From Emticicia agri (GTDB taxonomy: Bacteria; Bacteroidota; Bacteroidia; Cytophagales; Spirosomataceae), in the NCBI RefSeq assembly GCF_004168285.1, contig NZ_SEWF01000013.1, forward strand, positions 62,001 to 126,000: DNA of 64,000 bases. Reading direction: 5' to 3'. Under the pieces are notes generated by a model, which was given only the letters and a program-made list of their open reading frames with translations, was not told the DNA's origin and made no database searches. How positions within the stretch are numbered: position 1 is the stretch's first letter; the number at the start of each line of letters is the position of its first letter. This document shows, piece by piece, positions 17,968-25,858 of this stretch. Both the position numbers and the translations under genes were made by a program.

Positions 17968-18723
17968 ATGATAGAAATTAAACACATTTCGAAATCTTTC
18001 AACGACCGTAAAATATTAGATAATGTTAGTGGCGTATTTAAAAAAGGTCAGACAAGCCTTGTAATCGGCGCAAGTGGTACCGGAAAAAGTGTACTTTTAA
18101 AATGTATGCTTGATTTGGTACGTCCCGAACATGGAGCTACCCTCTACGATGGTCGTGATTTTTATATAGGCGAAGAAGAAGAAAAGAAAACTATCCGCCG
18201 TGAAATGGGTGTATTATTTCAGGGAGGAGCCTTATTTGACTCGCAGACGGTACATCAGAATGTGCAGTTTCCGTTGGATATGCTCACCGAAATGCCGGAA
18301 AGTGAAAAACGAGACCGGGTAGAATTCTGTTTGCAACGTGTAGGGTTGGAAGGAACAGGCAACCGGATGCCTTCTGAAATATCGGGCGGGATGAAAAAAC
18401 GGGTAGGTATTGCAAGGGCTATTGTGATGAACCCTAAATACCTGTTTTGTGATGAGCCAAACTCCGGCCTCGACCCGCTTACCTCTATTAAAATCGACGA
18501 ATTGATTAAAGAAATTACAGAAGAATATAGCACTACTACTGTCATTATTACGCATGATATGAACTCAGTGCTCTCAATTGGTGATTATATCATGTTTCTG
18601 TACAAAGGTAAGAAAGTATGGGAAGGCAATAGCCAGACAATTCTGGATACTAATGTGCCTGAATTAGAAGAGTTTGTTTTTTCCAATAAAGCGCTAATGA
18701 AAATGAGAGGCGAAAAACGCTAA
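17968..18723 (+). CDS. mlaF: MlaF-type ABC ATPase
   Basis: A 251-residue ATPase partner of the MlaE permease. It has Walker A IGASGTGKSVLLKCMLDLV, the MlaF-like signature SEISGGMKKRVGIARAI, Walker B YLFCDEPNSGLDPLTS and the H-loop ITHDMNS. The substitution of N for T in DEPNSGLDP is seen in this family. It probably drives phospholipid movement for outer-membrane asymmetry. It is in the mlaE transcription unit, and an AraC regulator starts 7 bp after its stop. Confidence 0.93.
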   Translation: MIEIKHISKSFNDRKILDNVSGVFKKGQTSLVIGASGTGKSVLLKCMLDLVRPEHGATLYDGRDFYIGEEEEKKTIRREMGVLFQGGALFDSQTVHQNVQFPLDMLTEMPESEKRDRVEFCLQRVGLEGTGNRMPSEISGGMKKRVGIARAIVMNPKYLFCDEPNSGLDPLTSIKIDELIKEITEEYSTTTVIITHDMNSVLSIGDYIMFLYKGKKVWEGNSQTILDTNVPELEEFVFSNKALMKMRGEKR

Positions 18724-18730
18724 CCATGCC

Positions 18731-19573
18731 ATGCTTCGGGTTCCATCTTCCATAAGTTCTAATGAATTTGAATCATTAAAGATTCAGGATATGACATTCG
18801 TGGCCTATCGAAACAATGTCTATCCGTCTCGCAACGAAATCTTTTTTGAAGAACACGCCATTGTTTATGTATTAGAAGGGGAGAAAAAATTTATCTCTCC
18901 AACACAAGATATTCATGTACAAAAAGGTCAGATTCTTTTCTTTCAGCGGGGTTGTTATTCGATGAATGAATCGATTGATACCAATTACCGAAGCCTTGTT
19001 TTTTTCTTCCCCGAAAGCCTTTTAAAAGAATTTGTTGCCCAGAACCTCTCTCTATTTGAAGATTCAAACGAAGGTGCTTTTGAACAGATATTAAGTTTAG
19101 AAAGCACCGAAAATTTTGACAAATTCGTCGATTCTTTGATTCCTTTCTTTAGTGCCAGAACTAACCTGATGAATCAGTTTCTAAAACTGAAATTCACAGA
19201 ATTAATGCTGCATCTACTCGAACTTGACCGCAGCAATCAGTTCAAAAGAACATTATTCAAGATATATCAAGGGCAAAAAATAGATTTAGGGTATCTTTTA
19301 GAAACCTATTACCTGAAACCATTATCTATTGAAGAATTAGCCCGTATCTCTGGCAGAAGTCTTTCTGTATTCAAAAGAGATTTCGAACAGCAATTTCATG
19401 CCTCTCCTGCGTCATGGATAAAAAACAAACGGCTGGAATATGCCTCTTTTCTCCTACAAAACACGTCTAAAAACGTCTCTGAAATCAGCCTTGAAATAGG
19501 CTACGAGAGCGTTTCTCACTTCATCAAAGCATTTAAAGAAAAATACGGTTTTACGCCCAAGAAAAACAAATGA
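18731..19573 (+). CDS. AraC-family transcriptional regulator
   Basis: A 280-residue regulator. The N-terminal 150 residues form a cupin-like sensing domain (KGQILFFQRGCYSMNE). The C-terminal 100 residues are two AraC helix-turn-helix motifs: LSIEELARISGRSLSVFKRDF, then VSEISLEIGYESVSHFIKAF and KEKYGFTPKK. The effector is unknown. The start is 7 bp past mlaF on the same strand, so it may be part of that operon; whether it controls the lipid transporter is not shown. Confidence 0.92.
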   Translation: MLRVPSSISSNEFESLKIQDMTFVAYRNNVYPSRNEIFFEEHAIVYVLEGEKKFISPTQDIHVQKGQILFFQRGCYSMNESIDTNYRSLVFFFPESLLKEFVAQNLSLFEDSNEGAFEQILSLESTENFDKFVDSLIPFFSARTNLMNQFLKLKFTELMLHLLELDRSNQFKRTLFKIYQGQKIDLGYLLETYYLKPLSIEELARISGRSLSVFKRDFEQQFHASPASWIKNKRLEYASFLLQNTSKNVSEISLEIGYESVSHFIKAFKEKYGFTPKKNK

Positions 19574-19688
19574 ACTAAAAACACTATTTTTTGGGCGTAT
19601 TTCGTTAATCCTTATTGAGATATTCTATTCAATTTTGTATTGTTCAATTCCTTATAAGCAAAGAGAAAATATTAATTGTTATTAATAT

Positions 19689-19808
19689 TTTAAACCACGG
19701 AGTTGCACAAAGCGACCGACGCTCGGTTAAATTCAGGGAGTTTCACAGAGTTTTTAGTAGAATCCACCGTGAAACTCCGTGCAAAACTCAGTGAAACTCT
19801 GTGGTAAA
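19689..19808. repeat. Gene-free inverted repeat upstream of leuC (MITE-like)
   Basis: The left end TTTAAACCACGGAGTTGCAC and the right end GTGAAACTCTGTGGTAAA are inverted copies of the ends around the GxxExxY gene at 23.5-24.0 kb. Internal units GGAGTTTCACAGAG and CCGTGAAACTCCGTGC repeat the theme. The A/T flanks continue the pairing (TAATATTTT on both sides). The left arm is broken by a GC-rich 17-mer. The element lies in the 301-bp gap between the AraC gene and leuC. Confidence 0.8.
19710..19726 (+). repeat. GC-rich 17-mer nested in the MITE-like repeat
   Basis: AAGCGACCGACGCTCGG perfectly fits AAGCGRMCGNCGCNCGG. It interrupts the CACGGAGTTTCAC series of the host repeat. Confidence 0.65.
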
Positions 19809-19874
19809 ATATTATTATTACTTACTTATAAGAATGGAATAATGAATTAAAAGAAAAAAACGCTTAAATATAAA

Positions 19875-21275
19875 ATGTCAACACCAAAATCACTATTCGA
19901 CAAAGTATGGGACTCGCACGTTGTTCGTAAAATCGAAGACGGCCCGGATGTGTTATTTATTGACCGTCACTTTATTCATGAAGTAACCAGCCCCGTAGCT
20001 TTTCTTGGCCTCGAAACCAGAGGAATCAATGTATTGTTCCCTGAACGTACATTTGCTACAGCCGATCATAATACACCTACAATTAACCAACACCTTCCGG
20101 TAGCAGACCCGCTTTCAGCTAACCAGTTAAAAGCATTGGAAACAAACACCGCAAAATACGGTATTTCTCACTGGGGTTTAGGGCATGCAAAAAACGGTAT
20201 TGTACACGTAGTAGGGCCAGAAAACGGTATTACGCAACCGGGTATGACAATCGTATGTGGCGACTCTCATACGTCAACACATGGTGCTTTTGGTGCGATT
20301 GCCTTTGGTATTGGTACATCAGAGGTAGAAATGGTACTTTCGTCGCAATGTATCATGCAGCCTAAACCTAAGAAAATGCGTGTAACCATCAATGGCAAAT
20401 TAGGTGCGGCCGTGATGCCGAAAGACGTAACGCTCTATATTATTTCTCAGCTATCTGCTGCAGGTGCAACAGGATACTTTGTAGAATATGCTGGAGAGGT
20501 TTTCAGAAATATGTCAATGGAAGGTCGCATGACGGTTTGTAATATGTCTATCGAAATGGGTGCCAGAGGCGGTATGATTGCTCCTGACGAAACGACTTTC
20601 GCTTATCTGAAAGGTAGAGAGTTAGCACCAAAAGGTGAGGCTTGGGACAAAGCAGTCGCTTACTGGAAAACCTTACCAACCGAAGAAGGAGCAACATTTG
20701 ATATAGAATATACATTTGATGCAGCTGATATTGAGCCCCAAATTACTTATGGTACAAACCCGGGTTTAGGCACAGGTATTTCTCAGAATATTCCTTTGGC
20801 TAATCAGGTAAAAGATGGTGAAGCGAGCTACAAAAAATCGTTGGGTTATATGGGCTTTACAGAAAACGAGCAGATAGTGGGTAAACCAATCGACTACGTT
20901 TTCTTAGGAAGCTGTACCAATGGTCGTATCGAAGATTTCCGTGCTTTTGCTTCTATTGTAAAAGGACGTAAAAAGGCAGCTAACGTAACGGCATGGTTAG
21001 TGCCGGGTTCGCACATCGTAGAATCGCAAATCAAAGAAGAAGGTATTTTGGATATTCTGAACGATGCCGGATTTGAATTACGTCAGCCGGGTTGCTCAGC
21101 TTGTTTGGCCATGAATGACGACAAGATTCCTGCAGGTAAATATGCAGTATCTACCTCAAACCGTAACTTCGAAGGCCGTCAGGGGCCGGGCGCACGTACG
21201 CTTTTGGCAAGTCCATTAGTGGCTGCCGCGGCTGCTGTAACAGGTAAAGTAACCGACCCAAGAGATTTAATCTAA
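19875..21275 (+). CDS. leuC: 3-isopropylmalate dehydratase large subunit
   Basis: A 466-residue aconitase-family subunit that isomerises 2-isopropylmalate to 3-isopropylmalate in leucine synthesis. The 4Fe-4S ligands are in [30 protein letters not shown] and GCSACLAMN. The length matches bacterial LeuC. It starts the group leuC-leuD-leuA-leuB. The MITE-like repeat is about 65 bp upstream, so it may sit in or near the promoter or leader. No attenuator with a leucine-rich leader peptide was found. Confidence 0.97.
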   Translation: MSTPKSLFDKVWDSHVVRKIEDGPDVLFIDRHFIHEVTSPVAFLGLETRGINVLFPERTFATADHNTPTINQHLPVADPLSANQLKALETNTAKYGISHWGLGHAKNGIVHVVGPENGITQPGMTIVCGDSHTSTHGAFGAIAFGIGTSEVEMVLSSQCIMQPKPKKMRVTINGKLGAAVMPKDVTLYIISQLSAAGATGYFVEYAGEVFRNMSMEGRMTVCNMSIEMGARGGMIAPDETTFAYLKGRELAPKGEAWDKAVAYWKTLPTEEGATFDIEYTFDAADIEPQITYGTNPGLGTGISQNIPLANQVKDGEASYKKSLGYMGFTENEQIVGKPIDYVFLGSCTNGRIEDFRAFASIVKGRKKAANVTAWLVPGSHIVESQIKEEGILDILNDAGFELRQPGCSACLAMNDDKIPAGKYAVSTSNRNFEGRQGPGARTLLASPLVAAAAAVTGKVTDPRDLI

Positions 21276-21290
21276 CATTAACACCCATTC

Positions 21291-21327
21291 GCTCAAGACA
21301 GAGTGCAAAGCAAACTTTGCCTTGAGC
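21291..21327 (+). other. Intercistronic hairpin between leuC and leuD
   Basis: GCTCAAG/CTTGAGC and GCAAAG/CTTTGC form an interrupted stem with a bulge in the 70-bp gap before the leuD ATG at 21346. It has no T run, so mRNA stabilisation or differential expression is more likely than termination. Confidence 0.5.
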
Positions 21328-21345
21328 TCAAAAATATTACGACAA

Positions 21346-21942
21346 ATGGCTTACGATAAATTTACAGTGCTTACAAGCACAGCAGTACCTATGCCTATCG
21401 AAAACGTAGATACTGACCAGATTATCCCTGCACGTTTCTTGAAAGCAACCAAACGTGAAGGCTTTGGCGATAACTTATTCAGAGACTGGCGTTATAATGG
21501 TGACGATACGCCAAAACAGGATTTCGTATTAAATAATCCTATTTATTCAGGTAAAATATTGGTAGGTGGCCGTAACTTCGGAAGTGGTTCAAGCCGTGAG
21601 CATGCTGCCTGGGCAATCTACGACTACGGTTTCCGTTGTGTGGTATCCAGTTTCTTTGCTGATATTTTTAAAGGAAATTCTATTAACATTGGTTTATTGC
21701 CTGTGCAGGTAAGTCCTGAGTTTCTGGACAAAATCTTCAAGGCCATAGAAGCTGACCCTAAAGCAGAATTGGAAGTAAGTTTACCGGAGCAAACCATTAC
21801 TATCCTGGCAACAGGCGAAAAAGAAAGCTTTGCTATCAACGGGTACAAAAAGCATAATATGATGAATGGCTTTGATGATATTGATTATCTGCAAGCCATG
21901 AAAAGCGAGATAAAAACATTTGCTGAGGAAAGTCTCTATTAA
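21346..21942 (+). CDS. leuD: 3-isopropylmalate dehydratase small subunit
   Basis: A 198-residue swivelling-domain subunit that partners LeuC. Family motifs are ENVDTDQIIPARFLK near the start and GGRNFGSGSSREHAAWAI in the centre. The start at 21346 (MAYDKFTVL) is preferred over an in-frame ATG 24 bp upstream, because homologues begin here and the upstream codons lie in the intercistronic hairpin. It is co-transcribed with leuC and the downstream leuA-type gene. Confidence 0.96.
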   Translation: MAYDKFTVLTSTAVPMPIENVDTDQIIPARFLKATKREGFGDNLFRDWRYNGDDTPKQDFVLNNPIYSGKILVGGRNFGSGSSREHAAWAIYDYGFRCVVSSFFADIFKGNSINIGLLPVQVSPEFLDKIFKAIEADPKAELEVSLPEQTITILATGEKESFAINGYKKHNMMNGFDDIDYLQAMKSEIKTFAEESLY

Positions 21943-21993
21943 TCAGCTAACGATAAAAGAGACAACAAAACCACTGCTTTAAGCACCAGCAAA

Positions 21994-23511
21994 ATGAGAT
22001 ATATAGAAATAATGGATACAACACTCCGTGATGGCGAACAGACCAGCGGAGTGTCTTTTTCTTCCAGTGAGAAACTGACCATTGCGCAGATATTGCTGAC
22101 AGAAGTAAAAGTTGACCGATTGGAGGTGGCTTCTGCAAGGGTATCTGACGGTGAGTTTCAGGCGGTGAAAAAAATTACTTCATGGGCAGCGGAAAATGGA
22201 CTATTGGATAAAATAGAAGTACTCACTTTTGTTGATGGAGATACTTCTGTAAAATGGATGCTGGAAGCAGGGGCGAAAGTGATGAACCTGCTTACCAAAG
22301 GCTCTTTGAATCATTTGACCCATCAGTTAAAAAAAACGCCCGAACAGCATTTTGAAGAAATTACTCAGGTAATTGCTTTGGCTCAATCAAACGATATACA
22401 ATGTAATGTTTACCTGGAAGATTGGAGCAATGGCATGAGAAATTCGTCTGACTATGTATTTCAATACCTTGATTTTCTTACCCAACAGCCTGTTAAACGT
22501 GTACTTTTACCTGATACGCTGGGTGTATTGACGCCAAAAGAATCTTACGATTTTATACATGCGATTGTTCAGCGTTACCCCAATACGCATTTTGATTTTC
22601 ATGCACATAACGACTATGATTTAAGCGTAGCCAATGTAATGGAAGCCATTAAAGCAGGTGCAAAAGGATTACATCTGACTGTCAATGGGATGGGCGAAAG
22701 AGCGGGCAATGCGCCTTTAGCCAGTACGATTGCTGTACTGAATGACTTTTTCCCTGAGATAAAAACCTCTGTGGTTGAAGAATCGCTGTATTCAATCAGT
22801 AAAATTGTAGAGACTTTTTCTGGTTTTGGTGTGCCTGTCAATAAACCGGTAGTAGGGGAGAACGTATTTACTCAAACGGCTGGTATTCATGCAGATGGAG
22901 ACAACAAAAACAATCTCTACTTCAATGATTTGATGCCTGAACGTTTCGGGCGTAAGCGTAAATATGCTTTAGGTAAAACTTCGGGTAAAGCTAATATTGA
23001 AAAGAATCTGCAGGAATTAGGTATTATACTCTCTCAGGCCGACTTAAAGAAAGTTACGCAACGCATTATTGAATTAGGAGATAGAAAAGAGGTAGTTACC
23101 AAAGAAGACTTACCTTATATTATATCCGATGTCTTAGATTCTAATGCTATTGAAGAGAGGGTAGAAGTACTTAATTATGTATTGACTCACTCAAAAAATC
23201 TTCGTCCATCTACTACTTTAATGGTTAAAATTGATGGGCATATTTTTGAGGAAAATGCACAGGGTGATGGGCAATATGATGCTTTTATGAATGCACTAAA
23301 GAAGATTTATGCTAAAAAGAAAGTAATTCTCCCGATGCTGACCGATTATGCCGTACGGATTCCGCCCGGTGGTAAGACAGATGCGCTTTGTGAAACAATC
23401 ATTACGTGGGCACATAATAATAAAGAGTTCAAAACCCGGGGCTTAGATTCAGACCAGACGGTTTCAGCCATCAAAGCGACCCAAAAAATGCTCAATTTGA
23501 TTCAGTTTTAA
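21994..23511 (+). CDS. leuA: 2-isopropylmalate synthase family protein (LeuA-type)
   Basis: A 505-residue HMGL-like enzyme. The N-terminal catalytic barrel shows MDTTLRDGEQTSG, the metal-binding FDFHAHNDYDLSVAN and GNAPLAST. A C-terminal LeuA-type regulatory domain (from about residue 385) has LMVKIDGHIFEENAQGDGQY. It would condense a 2-oxo acid with acetyl-CoA. Its place between leuD and leuB argues for 2-isopropylmalate synthase. The sequence differs from classical LeuA, and citramalate synthase (pyruvate as substrate, isoleucine route) is the main alternative. The stop lies 8 bp before the left inverted repeat of the GxxExxY element. Confidence 0.85.
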   Translation: MRYIEIMDTTLRDGEQTSGVSFSSSEKLTIAQILLTEVKVDRLEVASARVSDGEFQAVKKITSWAAENGLLDKIEVLTFVDGDTSVKWMLEAGAKVMNLLTKGSLNHLTHQLKKTPEQHFEEITQVIALAQSNDIQCNVYLEDWSNGMRNSSDYVFQYLDFLTQQPVKRVLLPDTLGVLTPKESYDFIHAIVQRYPNTHFDFHAHNDYDLSVANVMEAIKAGAKGLHLTVNGMGERAGNAPLASTIAVLNDFFPEIKTSVVEESLYSISKIVETFSGFGVPVNKPVVGENVFTQTAGIHADGDNKNNLYFNDLMPERFGRKRKYALGKTSGKANIEKNLQELGIILSQADLKKVTQRIIELGDRKEVVTKEDLPYIISDVLDSNAIEERVEVLNYVLTHSKNLRPSTTLMVKIDGHIFEENAQGDGQYDAFMNALKKIYAKKKVILPMLTDYAVRIPPGGKTDALCETIITWAHNNKEFKTRGLDSDQTVSAIKATQKMLNLIQF

Positions 23512-23519
23512 AATAGAGT

Positions 23520-23976
23520 TTTAACCACGGAGTTTCACTAAGTATGGCACTGAGTTACACGGAGTTGAATGATTTATCGGGTAAGATATTAAAAGCATCT
23601 TACGAGGTTCATACTGCTTTGGGACCTGGGCTTTTGGAAAGTGCTTATAAAGAATGCTTGTTTTATAAGTTATTTCAATCAGGTATTATAGCCGAAAAAG
23701 AGAAGCCAATGCCATTGATTTTTGAGGAAGTGAAATTAGAATGTGGGTATAGAATTGATATTTTAGTTGAAAGTCAAATTGTATTAGAAATAAAATCAGT
23801 AGAAGCTATTAGTGATATTCACCGAGCACAGGTTTTAACCTATATGAGGTTAGGTAAGTATAAGTTAGGCTATCTGATGAATTTTAACACAGTAAGTTTA
23901 AAAGAAGGAATAAAAAGATTCGTATTATAAACTCCGTGAAACATCGTGCAAAACTCGGTGTTACTCCGTGGTTAAA
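23520..23976. mobile_element. Inverted-repeat-bounded GxxExxY element in the leu operon
   Basis: A 457-bp unit with left end 23520-23567 and right end 23929-23976, imperfect inverted copies of about 48 bp. Matching parts are TTTAACCACGGAGTTTCAC (left) and, on the minus strand, TTTAACCACGGAGTAACAC (right), followed by GAGTT-type and CACGGAGTT units on both sides. The single gene begins in the left repeat and its stop touches the right repeat. It fits between leuA and leuB without breaking either. A related gene-free copy lies before leuC. Mobility is inferred from the repeats; no target duplication was identified. Confidence 0.65.
23544..23930 (+). CDS. GxxExxY protein (PD-(D/E)XK-like fold)
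   Basis: A 128-residue protein of the GxxExxY family. The naming motif is in ASYEVHTALGPGLLESAYKECL (G29-x-x-E-x-x-Y). The nuclease-like core is GYRIDILVESQIVLEIKSV, with D and ExK spaced as in PD-(D/E)XK enzymes, and IHRAQVLTYMRLGKYKLGYLMNFN follows. The family is usually assigned a PD-(D/E)XK-like fold; its biological role is unknown to me. The first codons (MALSYTEL) are encoded by the left inverted repeat, and the stop abuts the right repeat. It sits in the leuA-leuB gap and is probably transcribed with the leu genes. Confidence 0.9.
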   Translation: MALSYTELNDLSGKILKASYEVHTALGPGLLESAYKECLFYKLFQSGIIAEKEKPMPLIFEEVKLECGYRIDILVESQIVLEIKSVEAISDIHRAQVLTYMRLGKYKLGYLMNFNTVSLKEGIKRFVL

Positions 23977-23994
23977 TTCAATAAACCAAAATAA

Positions 23995-25065
23995 ATGAAA
24001 AAACATATCTTAGTTGTTCCCGGAGACGGTATTGGGCAGGAAGTAACAGCCGTTGGAAAAAAAGTAGTAGAAAAAATCGCTGAAAAATTCGGTCATGAAT
24101 TTACGTATGACGAAGCCCTGATTGGTCATGTAGCCATCGAAGCGACAGGAAGCCCACTACCGGAAGAAACCTTAGTGAAAATGCGTGCTTCTGACGCCGT
24201 ACTTTTTGGCGCCGTCGGCCACCCGAAATATGACAATGACCCAACTGCTAAAGTTCGTCCGGAACAAGGTTTGTTAAAAATGCGTAAAGAATTAGGCTTG
24301 TATGCCAATCTACGCCCGATTAAATTATTTGATGAGCTTTTAGGTGCTTCAAGTATTAAACCTGAAATTCTGAAAGGGTCAGATATTCTGTTTTTCCGTG
24401 AACTGACAGGGGATATATATTTTGGCGAAAAAGGTCGTAAAAACGACGGAGATACCGCCTATGATATTGCAGAATATAGCCGCTACGAAGTAGAACGCAT
24501 TGCCCGCAAAGCCTTTGATGCCGCTATGACCCGTGGTAAAAAAGTAATGTCGGTAGATAAAGCAAACGTATTGGAAACCAGCCGTTTGTGGAGAGAAACC
24601 GTACAGAAAGTAGCCAAAGAATATCCGGAAGTAACGGTTGAGCATCAGTTTGTTGATTCAGCAGCGATGTTACTAATCAAAAATCCAAGACAATTTGATG
24701 TAGTAGTTACGGCTAACCTTTTTGGTGACATATTAACAGATGAGGCTTCTCAGATTGCCGGGTCAATGGGTATGTTAGCTTCAGCATCAATAGGCGATAG
24801 CACAGGCGTTTATGAACCTATTCATGGTTCTGCACATGATATTACAGGCAAAGGCTTAGCTAATCCGATGGCATCGATTTTGTCGGCCGCTTTGATGTTA
24901 GATATTTCATTTGGCTTGAAAGCTGAAAGCGAAGCCATCATTTCGGCCGTTGAACAAACGTTAAAAGCAGGTTTCCGTACCGGAGATATTGCAGATGCTT
25001 CTACACCAAAAGACATGATTCTGGGTACAGATGCTATCGGCGAAGAGATTTTGAAGAGAATCTAA
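23995..25065 (+). CDS. leuB: 3-isopropylmalate dehydrogenase
   Basis: A 356-residue NAD-dependent beta-decarboxylating dehydrogenase that yields 2-oxoisocaproate, the last committed leucine step before transamination. Motifs are LVVPGDGIGQEV at the N-terminus, LRKELGLYANLRPIK-like substrate-binding residues, ELTGDIYFG, and the NAD-binding GSAHDITGKGLANPMA region. It starts 19 bp after the right repeat of the GxxExxY element and ends the leu operon at a hairpin terminator. Confidence 0.97.
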   Translation: MKKHILVVPGDGIGQEVTAVGKKVVEKIAEKFGHEFTYDEALIGHVAIEATGSPLPEETLVKMRASDAVLFGAVGHPKYDNDPTAKVRPEQGLLKMRKELGLYANLRPIKLFDELLGASSIKPEILKGSDILFFRELTGDIYFGEKGRKNDGDTAYDIAEYSRYEVERIARKAFDAAMTRGKKVMSVDKANVLETSRLWRETVQKVAKEYPEVTVEHQFVDSAAMLLIKNPRQFDVVVTANLFGDILTDEASQIAGSMGMLASASIGDSTGVYEPIHGSAHDITGKGLANPMASILSAALMLDISFGLKAESEAIISAVEQTLKAGFRTGDIADASTPKDMILGTDAIGEEILKRI

Positions 25066-25093
25066 ACATTACTATAGTTTTCTTATTTATCAG

Positions 25094-25130
25094 ACACGCC
25101 GGATACTTGTATAAGGCGTGTTCTTTTTTT
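25094..25130 (+). terminator. Terminator of the leu operon
   Basis: ACACGCC (25094-25100) and GGCGTGT (25115-25121) form a stem around a 14-nt loop, followed by a T-rich run to 25130. Confidence 0.85.
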
Positions 25131-25146
25131 CATCAGATTTATTAGT

Positions 25147-25154
25147 TAATTTTG
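25147..25154 (+). promoter_or_regulatory. -7 promoter box of the ompH-type gene
   Basis: TAATTTTG fits TAnnTTTG and lies about 25 bp before the ATG at 25180. The -33 region is only T-rich. Confidence 0.5.
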
Positions 25155-25179
25155 ATAAAAAATTATTTAAACACCCCCA

Positions 25180-25794
25180 ATGAAAAAGGTACTTCTTGTT
25201 TTAATCGTCGCTCTTATTAGTCAGCTTTCATTTGCTCAGGCTCCTAAATTCGGTTATGTATATGACGATTATGTCATGATAAATCTGAAAGAAATAAAAG
25301 ATTTACAGAATGAAATAACTACTAAAAGAGAAGAACTAACCAAGCAATTGGAGGCGAAAGGTCAAGTGTATCAGGAAAAATATGCGCTCTATCAGCAGTC
25401 GCTAAAAAATATAGCAAACGTAACTACTGAGTCATTAAATGCCGCTTTGAAAGAGGTACAAGATCTGAAAAAAGAAGCGGACGAGTTTCAGGCTAATGCC
25501 GATGTAGAGTTACAGACTCTTATAAGAAACAAATATAATGACATTCGTGCTAAAGTAGATGATGCTACCAAAAAAGTAGCGGCCGAAAAGGGGTATAAGT
25601 TTGTTTTCAGAAGAAATGCAGATGCCAATAACAGAGAATCGACCCCCATATTATTATACGCCAATGATAACGGTAGAGATAACCTGTCTGATGCTATTAT
25701 AATAAAAATGGGTAGCACACCACCAAAACCCCAAACTCCGGCTCCTGCTGCATCAACTCCGGCAGCAAAGAAACCTGCGCCTAAAAAATCATAG
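25180..25794 (+). CDS. Skp/OmpH-family periplasmic chaperone
   Basis: A 204-residue secreted protein. The signal peptide MKKVLLVLIVALISQLSFAQ is followed by the Skp/OmpH pattern: a short strand (FGYVYDDYVM), a long charged coiled-coil region (about 35-120) and a C-terminal strand. The last 30 residues are a Pro/Ala/Lys-rich tail (PKPQTPAPAAS). Family members escort outer-membrane proteins through the periplasm. The gene is not next to bamA or lpxD here. Function in this species is inferred from the fold. It is convergent with murE and shares a terminator with it. Confidence 0.85.
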   Translation: MKKVLLVLIVALISQLSFAQAPKFGYVYDDYVMINLKEIKDLQNEITTKREELTKQLEAKGQVYQEKYALYQQSLKNIANVTTESLNAALKEVQDLKKEADEFQANADVELQTLIRNKYNDIRAKVDDATKKVAAEKGYKFVFRRNADANNRESTPILLYANDNGRDNLSDAIIIKMGSTPPKPQTPAPAASTPAAKKPAPKKS

Positions 25795-25818
25795 GTATTG
25801 AGTCATGTATAAATAAAA

Positions 25819-25850
25819 ATGGGTGATTGAATTCTCTATCAATCACCCAT
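25819..25850. terminator. Bidirectional terminator between ompH-type gene and murE
   Basis: ATGGGTGATTGA and TCAATCACCCAT form a perfect 12-bp stem with an 8-nt loop. A-rich and T-rich flanks suit both directions. Confidence 0.88.
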
Positions 25851-25858
25851 TTTCAGTT

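Noticed and set aside
19574-19688. Possible leader peptide/attenuator for the leu operon
   Set aside because: No short frame rich in Leu codons followed by competing hairpins was found.
23520-23976. CRISPR-like array from the CACGGAGTTTCAC repeats
   Set aside because: The repeats are inverted and irregular with no uniform spacers, and no cas genes are present.
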